The translations under genes were made by a program, and so were the position numbers. Shown here piece by piece: positions 29,685-40,681 of a stretch of DNA of 64,000 bases. The stretch is from the NCBI GenBank assembly GCA_032358255.1, contig JAULBX010007107.1:1-64000 (forward strand), in the 5' to 3' direction. How positions within the stretch are numbered: the stretch's first letter is position 1; each line of letters begins with the position of its first letter. The DNA is from Heterotrichella gracilis (taxonomy: Eukaryota; Sar; Xanthophyceae; Tribonematales; Xanthonemataceae). The notes under the pieces are model-generated. The model ran no database searches and was not told where the DNA came from. It was given only the letters and a program-made list of their open reading frames with translations.

Positions 29685-30918
29685 TCAGGTGCTTGTCTCC
29701 AGGCGCTTGCGCATCAATGAGCGCGGTGTGATACCCCTCAGCTTCACCAGGTATGAATCTTTCTCAACTTCTTGATATCCCTGCACACCAGCACAAACAG
29801 TACACGTCACCGACCCTGCCGTTGAGCATCCACTGCATGATATGACACCACTTGGTGTACATGGGCGGTAGGTTAGTGCCTTCCACACCGATATGCTGCA
29901 ATGATCAGCTGGTAATGCGCTGCTGTGTGCCACATGAATGCCCACAGCTAGGCAAAAGGCAAGCAGTCCCATGATGCCAGCAGCACACGCGCATAGCTTT
30001 ATAACCCCACTCTGCCGATGCTGCGCACCTGACTAGAGTACAACTGCAGTGCTGGGGCGTCAGCGAGCCTGGCATGCAAATAGATTTCTTTGAATCCAAG
30101 CTTCAGAGCATTTACTTCACACGCTGCCAACATGCGCTTTGCGATTCCTTTCCTGCACGCAGCAAACATTGTCCACATCACCACCACGGTATGCCACATG
30201 CGTCTGCCCTCGGTGGCTGAAGTTCCTTATTGTCTCAACCTCATATGCCAGTAATAAGTTGCAAAGGGAAGCTGTGGTCATGAATGTAATAGAAACGACC
30301 AACCACACGCACCGCCTGAACTTTGGGTCCACTGCCATGTTGGAGAGGTAGACTGCTGAGTCGGGGGGTTGAAGGGTGGGGAAATCCTCGCGGCTGGCCC
30401 TATCGACAGAGAGCGCCACAGTCCCAATTAAACGCGACTGCTGGTCCCTGACCAGGAGAGAAGGGTCTGCGATACATCACACAAGAGCTGTTGACACCAC
30501 CTCATGTGGACCATGTGATGGGTTGCACAGCGCAGGTCACTATACAGCTCGGTGATTAAAAGTACAACGCCGGGAATGTCACACCTGAAGGGAACAGGCG
30601 GGCCACTAATAACACTCCCTCCGGCGGTGCTCTCAACATCTCGTTCACATAGGACCTGTGGAATGTGTAGTTGTTTATGGTGCACGTCCCTACAACCAAC
30701 GTTTGCTGGGCGTGCCATGGCACTGAAAGTGTCTCACAGACACGGTAGGTGACAGTAGCAGAACGAGTGGCTGTGTCAACGTACCCAACGTCTGTCAGCG
30801 GTATCCCGTCAGCACTGCCTGCGAAAGCACGTGTCAGCACCAGGGTAGCTGCGGATGCATCAACATCTCGCAAGGGCCGGATGAGGAGTTGCCCAAGTGT
30901 CTGCGGCAGACAAGACAT
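29685..30918 (-). CDS. GNAT-family N-acetyltransferase (plastid GNAT-like)
   Basis: Acetyl-CoA-dependent acetyltransferase, probably on protein N-termini or lysines. Exons: 30785-30918, 30585-30655, 30313-30466, 30029-30152 and 29685-29780. Motifs: LLIRPLRDVDASAATLVLTR (start of the GNAT fold), LLVRDQQSRLIGTVALSVDR (strands 3-4), AVYLSNMAVDPKFRRKGIAK (motif A, pyrophosphate loop R-x-x-G-I-A), RMLAACEVNALKLGF, and IYLHARLADAPALQLYSS (motif B). The segment YLSNMAVDPKFRRKGIA resembles the dual-function plastid GNATs of Arabidopsis. The start is uncertain: ATG 30918 is the first in frame, but gives no clear transit peptide, and a splice acceptor right after it suggests a missed upstream exon. Confidence 0.82.
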
Positions 30919-32103
30919 GCTTGAAACATTGTGGACCAGTAGCGGCGATGCTATGGATTGGAACAACTAGGCAACGCAAAGTGGTTCACAAATGGGTTTT
31001 ACCTCCACCTCCAGTACGACCTGATACGATTGATAGTCTTCATCAGTGACTTGAGGGTTCTGTGTCAGTGCAACACCAGTTAGCTATCTTTTGCCTGGTG
31101 CATGTTGGGGCCTGCTGCGATGAAGGATACATGCATTCGACAATTGTGGCTAGAAGACAACAGGAGGCCAGGTAAAGTGCGACAACGCTTCGCAGGGGGT
31201 ACCGCCACCGTTCTTAATACCGTTGCTGTTAAAGGTGTGCACACCTAGTACGCTTGCATATATGCATGCATGCATCTTTGGGCATTACCAAGTGAGGGTC
31301 TTCCGTTTCTTGTACTTCTGAGGTTGTGCACGTCAACCAACCTCCTCGCCTCCCGCGTGCTGGTTTCGAGCGATAATTGCTGCCAAGTCTGTGGGGGTGC
31401 AAGCTAGTCATGAGCGAAGGCAATGGCCCATGCTGTCGCCAATGTCGTGAAGTTGGCACACCTGCTGAGCGCCCACTACAGGTGGCCAGCCCCATGATAC
31501 CTCGGTGGCCACCAGCTTGTTCAACGACCTAGTTGGGAGGCTGGGGAGTCCTCTGTGTACGTATGCAGTACTGGTGAAGACTGGACGCCCAGGTAGCAGG
31601 CAGGGCGGGTGGCACGCTAGTCACGTTTTTTAATTCTTTACATTGCGTGAATAGCTTCCGGGCAACACTTCACTGCACTTCAACCCATAACATCACCTTA
31701 CTTGTTTCCTATGTTCTGCCCGCTTTTGCAACATAACTGTATTACGTTCCGAAACGCAACACGAGAGTAAGAATCTTGCGGCATGTGACTCTGCCGTGGT
31801 TCTGGTGCTGTGGGTTCCTGTGCTGTCATCGGTGGCAACGCGCAAATAGTTCCTGTTGCAGATGACGTTTCCACGGTTTTAGAAACACCGACACAAGTGT
31901 GCAGTGGTTCTCTGGCACGTTTTGTTTTTGCCAGCTGTGCTGTGAGCCACTGGCTGCCACAGTCCCATCTATGGGCAACTGTTTTTGAGCAGCAGCCTTT
32001 ATACTTTTGCAAGCAGGGCTGGCTTCTGGGAGAAAAGGCTTAGTGATCTGAATAACTATACCAGGCGCATCATCTCAGTTTTGACTTAGCGTGGCTCAAC
32101 AGC
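30919..32103. promoter_or_regulatory. Divergent region between GNAT and tetraspanin genes
   Basis: About 1.2 kb between outward-facing genes. It may contain an unseen first exon of the GNAT gene. A TATGCATGCATGCATC tract lies at 31260-31275. Nothing else recognised. Confidence 0.35.
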
Positions 32104-33689
32104 ATGAATACCATCACCTACAGCAGGCGAAGACCGCTGACCGCCTTCTGGGCGGGGTTGCTTAGGTAAGGCATGTAGAACACAAGCACCAAGTATCACT
32201 GCTTGTGGGGAGAACGCTTGTTCTGCAGCTGCAGACGGAACACACACCCAACGAGAAGGGATTCTTCCACAGGTGTTGTTGCCCCACAGTAACAGCTGGT
32301 TCACTGTTGCAGGGTGTTTTTATGGGTGGCCAACTTTGTGTTTGGGGCTGGGGGATTGGCTATGATGATTGCAGCTGCAGTCTTGTACTCAGGCTACCGC
32401 AAGGAGTGGCACGAAATAGCAGCACCTCCATCACCATGGTGGGTCTCGGTGTGCACAACAACTGGTTTGGTTTTTCAAGTCTTCAGTTACTTTCGTTTAC
32501 AGGGACGTGCAGTTGCAGGTCACTGACCTCTACGCTTGTCCAGGTTCATCTACACCATTGGAGGCTGTGGAGGGTTCATTCTCCTCACCGCTATGGCAGG
32601 GATCGGTGGCGTGCATAGGCGCAGCAAGGTCCTACTGAATGCCTATGTGGTATTGCTGCTGCTCCTGATCGCCGGCGAGGCGCTGCTGCTTATTGTCAGC
32701 TGCCAGAGTGACGGGTGGAAACAGAAACTGCCCCATGATGGTACAGGGACAGCAGACAAGGTGCAATTCCTATACTGGGCCTTCCCGCTGATGGCCCTAA
32801 TTGCCAATAGTTGGATGTGCTGCACGTGGAATATCATGCAATTCAACTTGTAATCTTACTGCAGCTGTCCGGTTCAATCATTACAGTATCTGTTCCTAAG
32901 TTTCTTACTGATGCTCATGTGTTTGCTGCAGATCTCTAGCTTTGTGCAGAGGCGATTACGCATGTGCAAGCTCATCGGGGTGGGGGTTCTTGCCGCCCAG
33001 GCGAGTCCATGCAGGGCCAAATGGTTCCACATGTGTATGCTAATGCCATTGCATTGCATGTAACTAACTAACTAACTAATGCTCTGACATTGTCATCATC
33101 ATTACATCACATGCTGCCTGAAGTCATTGCATTATTTCATTGACATTGCCCGACAAGGGTGCTGATTGGTTAACCTGTGGTTACCGTGCGCAGATCCTGA
33201 GTTTTACAGTTGCGCTGGCGCTTTCTGCTCTGTATCAACAACTGGTGGAGTATGCAAGGTGCGTCTTACTTGTTGTGGATGGGGTTAATCCCAGGAGCGC
33301 TGAAGCACAGGATGCCCCGTTGTGAGCCCCTTGGCATTTCCCTTGTGAACCCTACGCACATTGTGGCATCATTTCAATGATATATACATAAAATCGTGCC
33401 AAACACCCGCTGGTGCAGTGATGAGGACGACGAGCTGTGGAGACGGCGCCCCCTATTGGATGCAGAGGCGGGCTTGCGCGCCAGGAGCTCGCCGCTTGCA
33501 CCCGGTGCCAGCCCTTCAGGAACCAGTGAGGAACGCGGCGACCCGTGGAGTAAGCGCATGCGGGAAAAGTATGGGCTGGACACGTCAAAGTTTTCATATG
33601 ACCCGGAGCGCCGCATGCTCCAGGAGCTGACGGATGAGGATGCTCCTGTCAACCCCAGTGCAAGTGGGCACCGCTGTAGCATCATGTGA
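32104..33689 (+). CDS. TOM2A-like tetraspanin with C-terminal CaaX motif
   Basis: Four-pass membrane protein of the plant tetraspanin/TOM2A-like group, which organises membrane microdomains. Six exons: 32104-32165, 32313-32438, 32544-32760, 32932-33000, 33194-33258 and 33419-33689, giving 269 aa. Membrane segments: VFLWVANFVFGAGGLAMMIA, FIYTIGGCGGFILLTAMAGI, LNAYVVLLLLLIAGEALLLI, and a last one formed across exons 4-5 (CKLIGVGVLAAQILSFTVAL). The loop LPHDGTGTADKISSFV matches the LP-D-TG--DK---F pattern of TOM2A proteins. A cytosolic tail of about 90 residues ends RCSIM, a CaaX box. The exon 4 donor is GC type (CAG|gcgagt). Reading past 32760 instead of splicing gives a different end that breaks the family match. 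Confidence 0.82.
33056..33079 (+). repeat. (AACT)n microsatellite with GCATG leader, copy 1
   Basis: GCATGTAACTAACTAACTAA continues for one more unit, inside a tetraspanin intron. The same 24-nt string occurs at 57311-57334 in a FAN-like intron. Confidence 0.7.
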
Positions 33690-34871
33690 TCATGGAAAGC
33701 GCTCTGCATATATGGGTGAATGCTGCACAATGTTGGGACACATGGGGCCATGTGTTCAGTTGCATCAGGTACATGGCACAGCCTCATTCTTCCCTTCTGT
33801 TGCATCTCATGCTCATACTGAGAGCCTCTGGCAGGGTGACCCTGCGTTGGTGTACAGCCGCACACATTAGCAATATGCTGCTCGATGTACCTAGGCTGTT
33901 TGCATTGGAATTACACCCTGTTGCTGAAATGATTGGTTGTGCTACATCTTGTGATCATTGCGTGAGTGAGTGACACCATGCTTGCGCATCCTTGTTGACT
34001 TCTTGCACATGTGTTTAACGCGCAATGATTGATCCGAGGCTAAGCCTGATTGTGGATTAGCCTGTCTCGGATATCGATGGAGGGATATTTTTGGGGTATA
34101 TGTCATTCCGACGCTGAATTGAATTACTGAAGTAATGATCATGGTACCAAATGGGATGTGATACTGTTCCTTTCAGAGCAGATGGCATCTACTCTGAAAG
34201 CATTGCTTCGCATGATGACTACCATGATATAGAAATTCAGTGTGGCCATGGGCAATATTAAACTATTGCAATTGGACCGACATTCTAGTATATTTCGTTC
34301 AAATGGTGAGGGGCAATTGCGTATCAGTGTATGTGAAAAGAGGAATTGCAAGTGTTCAGTTGCACCACTAAGGTAGGCGCCTGCAGTAACTGGTATCACA
34401 CAGTGCTTTAATGCAAAGAAAATTATACAGGATTAACATTAAATGACAGTTTTTCACTGGGTCTCAATGGCACGCATGCTACCCCATGAAACGTACTCAT
34501 GCCAAAGCCATGCCAAGCTATCTGCAGGCAAACAAACAAACTGTACGCCAGCAAACATTACCAAACCTGAGGCAAAGGATAAACAGCGATTGGAACCTTT
34601 GGACCATGTTGTACCTCCTTTTGTATAACAAAATTCTGCCCCCCCTGCATTGCCTACGTGGTAGATATCTCAGATAAAAGCAATGCCACAATGGCTAACC
34701 AAATGGTAGTACACTAAGACTAGCCAAAAAATGGTCCAATGCGTCCCCTGTCCATGCCCACCACCATCGGTGGTGGTGCTCATACAATGCCATGGAAAAA
34801 AATGTAACCGACTGCCAATGCAGCCATTGTGCATTGATGCAGCATCACTATCCCCAGCTGTCCCACGAGCC
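33690..34871. other. Intergenic between convergent tetraspanin and deubiquitinase genes
   Basis: About 1.18 kb of 3' flanking sequence, AT-rich around 34130-34440. No coding exon or structured element recognised. Confidence 0.4.
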
Positions 34872-37800
34872 TCAAGCCAACACTGCGCTCCCCCCAAAGC
34901 TTGTTGCGCTGTCCATGGGCTCCAACTCTGAAGAACCCCAGCTGTTGTGCACCAGCGAAGGCTGTGTGAGGCTGCCATTTGTGGGCAGCATCGACACATG
35001 CCTGTTTCGCTGCCACCCAGCATCTGCTCCATTCCCAGTGGCACCAAAAGCGCCATTGGCCTCTGCAGAGCAGTGTATCGCCAGTCAACACACAGGGACA
35101 CACAGAAGAAACATGAGGCAGCAGCAAACATAATTTTCCCGAACAAGCTTCATGTTGTTGTGCATTGCGGATCGCAGTACCTGAGCACAAATAATTTACC
35201 AGCCCAAAGCCACCTTCAATTTTTACACATATGTATGCATCCCACATGGCAGCAGTTTTGTCGTCCGTACCTCGCAACCCATACTCAAAAGATGACCTGC
35301 TGGTAGTGCTTGCCTCGCTGTCATCTGACTCGCTGTCACTCTCAACAACCACGTCATCTTGCACTGCAATCACCACCTTGATGCGGCACGTGGCGCGATA
35401 GAACTTGCACGACACGGGTGAGAAGCGGCCCCGTGCCAAGTGCTGCAGCGGAACCTCCACAATCGTCCCCAGCACCACTGCACACGCAATCAATGACTTG
35501 ACATTTGTCCAAATATAGCTGCAAGCCAAGTTGCAAACACCACAATAGCAAGACGGTTGCACTGTTTTTCCTCATGTGCTCACCACATTCGTGTGAGTCA
35601 GCGCCTCAATCAGAGGTTTACATGTCGTCAGTACCAACTGCTGGGCGTCGCATGTGCAAGAATGGCAGCTAGTCTGGCTGTACTGCTGAAATGCAGGCAA
35701 ATGGCGAAGTAGCTATGAATGCACCCCTCACCTATGCACAGGTTGCCTGCGTGCATCTCCACCTTGTTGATGTCCGCCCCGCTGGTGCTGTCAGGCAACT
35801 GCACAGACACCTTGATGACAGAGGCACCTGCAAGGGGAAAGACGTGCTGATTACTACTACAAACAACTGAAGTGTTGTTTATTGTACAGTTTGCTTTCTA
35901 CTTCCTGACCCGAGCACCAAGCAACCACAATCCTGACAGGTAATCATCAGCAGGCGATCCATGAAGGGGGCACAAGTAGTTATGCAACTCGAGCAACACA
36001 AGTACCTTGCAACTGCAATTACTGTAGTGTCTGATGAAAAATGGGGGAAAAAATAAAAATTGATTGAATAGTTTTCATCGCCTTAAGTTGCAATGCTGCT
36101 CAGCATTCAGCCCACCTTGCTCATCCACCAGGCAGCGCAAGTGAGGCACCCACAGGTCCCCTGGCCCCTCGCTGTCTACACTGTGCCGCGACGAGGTGTC
36201 CCCAGCCCGCTCTTTGTCAGATTGGATGGCCCCAGTAAAGCCGCTGTCCAGCGGGTCTGTAGCAGTACAAGGAATCAGCAACCACACCCCGCAATGACCC
36301 ACAAACACAAGGGCTGTCAGCAGTTAGCTAGTCAAATGCGTTTAAGCAGTACAGTCAGATCAATAGCCTTGCGTCATATGGTGCCTGCTAACACTAATAT
36401 TTGGCAAAAACAACTCCAATACACACAAGCGGTGCCCAATAATATGGTGAAGATGTACCCCAGTGCATGCGCTCGCTTTCTGACCCCACTCACCATGGCT
36501 TGTGTGTGCAGTGTCCAGGTCCATCGGTTTCTGAGGAGACCAGCCATTGTACTGCGAGCCATCCGCTGATTTGTGGCTCCTCATTGTGTGTGATGGGTCG
36601 CCACTGTGGCGTGAGCTGGTTGCCGCCCCGCTCATCGACACTGCTGGCCGCAGCAGCGGCCTTGATGCAGCCTGTACACGCATGCAGCTCACGTCACCTG
36701 GCAGTCTTGAACGTGCACGCTATTCAAGCTTATGTGTACAGCCAGATTAGCAATCCGTCCTACGTGGCTGGCTTTATCGCTGGAACACATGTAGGTAAAT
36801 GTATACAGCAATTACCCCCTGGGCTGCCCATCATGTTGCTGCCATCCACGCATTGGGCCTGTTCCTTGTGGTCCAGCTTTCACTTATGCACTGTATTTGT
36901 TTACCACCCAGTCCTCACCTCATCTGTGTCAGACGCCATCGACACCTCGGACATGTTGGAATGCCCTGAGGGTGAGGAGGGGTCATAGCTGTCTCCCTTG
37001 GCCATGCGCGGCAGTGCGGCAGGAGCAGTGCTGACCCTGGTGAGGTGGCCATTCCCATGCACACCGCTGGCAGCATGCAGCCTGCACATTCGACAACGAC
37101 AATCACACCAAGGGTGCCTGGCGAGGGGTCCACATGCGGCGTATTTGCACCATGAGACTGGATTTTTATGCTTTTTTGAACATTGGGTGTCGGTGGAACC
37201 TGCATTCATTGAGGGCACCTTTATCATGCAACATGCAACATACCCATTATTCGTGTGATGGTAGCCATTCATGGTGACAGCGGCGTGTGCTGATGGGCTC
37301 TGCTTCCTGGGGGCTGGATGGGCCACATGGGGGATTTCGCGCAGGTAGAACAGCATGTAGGCATGGTGGTCCAACGCGCGCGAGGCAGACACCTGCGAAG
37401 AGGGATGTAGCTGCCATGATGACCTGCCCATTACAATGCACACCTGGCCTTGCTTCAAGTACAGCACCAATGGATTTGACAGATCTCCCACATCAAAATC
37501 CAGCAATCCAAGCTCCAATCCCACTCCTCCTTGCCTCAACAGCCCCCCAAACTTCTGGCGCACAATGATTAATTTGATTTCTTTACATCAAAACTGTTAC
37601 TGTAGCTATGCGCACCTGTGTGACTGAGTCATCATCGCACTGGAACCAGCGGCCATGGTCGTCCTTGACATACGAGATGTAATGGCCGTACATTGTGCTG
37701 TTCCTGTGGTCCAGGTGCACCACCACGCCGTACAGCGAGTACATCGCAGGCACTTCATCACTGGCCCCAGAGGCAAAGTAGGGCTCCATGTCCAGGCGCT

Positions 37801-40001
37801 CCGAATAGCTCAGCGTCTGGTTGTTCTTCCCAAACCGCCCAACCTGGCAACGGCATGATTGGTTGACAAAAAAAACAGCAGATGTGATAACGCACCCAGG
37901 ATCATGCTACAAAACATTCCCGCATGCAGAACTGCTGCCGCGCTGACTCACCCCAAATCGCTTCAAGCACACTTGAAGCACGTTCGGGGCCACTTCCAGC
38001 CGGCAGCTGCGCGCGGCATGGACATACTCCTTGCACTTGCCGCACTTGTACTTGTTGGCCTCATCCAGGTTCTCCTCCGCCACAAAGCCCCGAATGGCAT
38101 CCTCCAGGCTGTGGATGTGCGGCCTCACCTCCACCTCCAAAGTCATTATGGAATCAAATGACTTGGACACCGCCCCACATGCGCCGCACAGCGTCTGGTT
38201 GCGCGTGTATCCGCCGAAGATGTGGTGGACCAGTGTGGTTTCCTGTATGTTGTCAATAGCATATGTTCAAACCTCCACATACAATACAAGACCAGAAAAA
38301 GAGCCAAGCAAAACTTCGCCAAGATTTGCCAGCCAGCCGCGATGATGCAATAGAGGACACCATTTCCATCCTCTTACCCTGCTGCGGCAGCTGTAAGATT
38401 CCCGCCCTCCAGCCTCGGCAAGCATGATGCCCTCGCAGCCCTCCAGTAGGTGCACAAGGAACTCATGGCTGTCCTCTTGGTGGCCAAAGCTGAAATGGCG
38501 GCCGATGGATTTGATGTGTTGAAGCAGCGGCCGGGCGCTCACAGCCTGCATCACAAATGGACATCAGGTGCGATGCCTTAAGGGCTGCATGCAAGGCTAC
38601 ACCCTACCATCCAGCAACATTGTAAGCCCCGTCACATAGCATGGCATGTGCAGGGCTGACTGGCACTCTGGCTGCAATGCTGGGATGGAGTGCGTGTAAG
38701 CAACTTGCTATCACTCGGCGACACTCATTGGCCCCCTGTTTACCTGGTTTTCACATGCATTGTACTTTGCATACAGCTCCTCCAGCTCACAGAGCAAGCA
38801 CCATGCCCCCTCTGGTTTGACACAGGTCTGGCTGTGAAGCCGTCGGTGGAAGAGGGCGGCCAAAGGGCGGGTATGAAAGAGGCACTGGATGACTGCCGCG
38901 GCATAGCAGCTGCAGAAGAGTTAAAACTGTTAGCTGCATGTTGCAAATCACATGTTGTCGGCATGAAAGCACGTATGGGCTGTACGCTTGCTCTGGTGAG
39001 AGCATGGCATGCACGCATGGCGCATACCTGTTGCCACAGTTCATGATGCCAACTGGGTGTTCAGTGCATGCTTCACCGCGCTTGAACAGCTCCAGGAAGT
39101 TTGAGTACGGGAAGATGACCTGCTCTGGGGCTGGATACTCCTCATCTTCATCCTCCTTCCTGACAACGCTGCTGGCGGACTGCTGAAAGAAGTGCACATG
39201 CCACATCAGTTCATGTTGGTCATACGGCAATAACTACTACAAACCTATATTATCGCCGTACTTTGGGTGTCTCTGGGGCAGCGCTGATGATGACTGCATC
39301 AGCAGGGGGGACCACACGTTCTGCCACCCGCTTGCACTCTTGCTTGTGTCCGGCATTCCAATGCGTGCGCTGGCAGGCCTGCGAACTGCGGTCACAAAGG
39401 TATTTGTTGGTAAGAGCTGTCCCCCTTCGGTGCCCCTGGGGGAGGGTCATGCCGTTGTTCATATAGAATGACATGTACCAACCTCAATCAATTGAGGCCA
39501 ATAACAGGTGTGTCACTAGGCGGAGTGCCTATTGAGTGTAGAGCAGGGGGTGCACTGAAAACCAAACTGCTGTGTGGGTGTTGCGCCGCAAGGCATATGC
39601 CTTTGCAAATCAGCTCACCAGTATTTGACTCCTTTGCAGCGGGAGCACCGCAGCACAGCCTCCTTGCTGCATATTGGACATGTCCCGATGGCAGCCCCAA
39701 TCATCTCAAGAGAGGCTCTGGGATTTATGTTCTGCCACCAAACCTCCGCGTCCGCTGCCTTGCCCCAGCTCCACCGCCCAAAGTGCCTTTGAGCCAGCGA
39801 TGGAAAGCTGCGATGGGTTCGACAGTGCAGTTGTCAGGGACAAGGGAAACGTAGCAAGGGCTTGACACAAGGCACCTGATCGGGGTTTGGTAGCTTGGGG
39901 TTCAGCAAGCAATAGGGGACTGGTTGTCATACTCACAACTTGTTGTAGAGCAGCCAGAAGGTTGAAACTATGGCGAGAGGAAATATCAACAGCAGCAGCA
40001 T
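34872..40001 (-). CDS. Membrane-anchored MYND/USP deubiquitinase with PIH1/CS-like tail
   Basis: Ubiquitin-specific protease of the plant UBP15/16/17 type. Sixteen exons: 39937-40001, 39619-39807, 39262-39385, 39028-39182, 38744-38909, 38378-38545, 37952-38242, 37616-37843, 37244-37392, 36919-37081, 36494-36671, 36116-36256, 35732-35827, 35584-35604 (21 nt), 35271-35477 and 34872-35062; 843 aa. An N-terminal helix MLLLLLIFPLAIVSTFWLL is a membrane anchor. The MYND finger is CPIC, CSRC, YCSQAC, H and C. Catalytic boxes: PVGIMNCGNSCYAAAVIQC (Cys; Ala where most have Asn), GHQEDSHEFL, CGKC pairs, LKRFG, and YGHYISYVKDDHGRWFQCDD (His). A Ser-rich region follows, then VIKVSVQLPDSTSGAD and ARGRFSPVSCKFYRATCRIK, which resembles the PIH1 C-terminal CS fold. 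The USP part is sure; the tail depends on hand-read splices including one micro-exon. Confidence 0.85.
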
Positions 40002-40681
40002 GAAGAACGCTGAATCACGAACATGCTTTTCTGGAACGCTGTGCTGGTGTCCCCGGGGGCCGAGATGATCGAGAGACAGCCTTGATCAGCAACACCAGAC
40101 CCGCTTCAACAAGGAATAAAGGAACTCCGTGTTGTAACTTTTGGCTAGAAACCTTAAGGGTTCAAACAATGCACGTCTCCATGGAACCCGATGAGTTGCA
40201 TGCAATCGGACCCCAAGATTTAGAGTGCACAATGGCAGTTTCTCGTCAGCGAGAACTCATGTTGAAGGGCATCAGCAGGAACCCAATTGAAAACAAAGGG
40301 CCAATGAACGTCAGTTGTGATTGGCGTCCGTTTGTTTATATGCATGCATATCGGGAGGTGATGCCCTCCTCGTCCGCGTCATTAACTATCTTCCAAACCA
40401 TTACGGTACAAACGTTCAAACATCGTTTGCAGCAAAAGTTGGACGTTGTCTCTGTGCGACAGCAAACGTTTGGGCAGGCCTTAGGTCCATACATGCCTCA
40501 CCCATAGTAGTAGTCACTGTGCTACTTTTGAAGGACACATTTGCAGCTTGGCGAGAGACTCAGCAATCTAGGATCCTGCCACCGACAGCTGCGAGGCACA
40601 CACCAAGACCTGAAGCAAGCAACCAGAACTCAGAAACAGATCCAAGTGAACCAATTCACCTCCTCAAAGCTGAAAACAGCA
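40002..40681. promoter_or_regulatory. Head-to-head promoter region of deubiquitinase and GCNA-like genes
   Basis: 680 bp between the outward start codons (40001 minus, 40682 plus), short for this window, so the two genes may share a bidirectional promoter. An acceptor-like ACATTTGCAG just before 40547 would allow an upstream non-coding exon for the plus-strand gene. Confidence 0.45.

Noticed and set aside
32761-32853. Extension of tetraspanin exon 3 encoding a hydrophobic end
   Set aside because: Splicing at 32760 restores the LP-D-TG--DK family pattern and fourth membrane helix, so the extension is probably intron.
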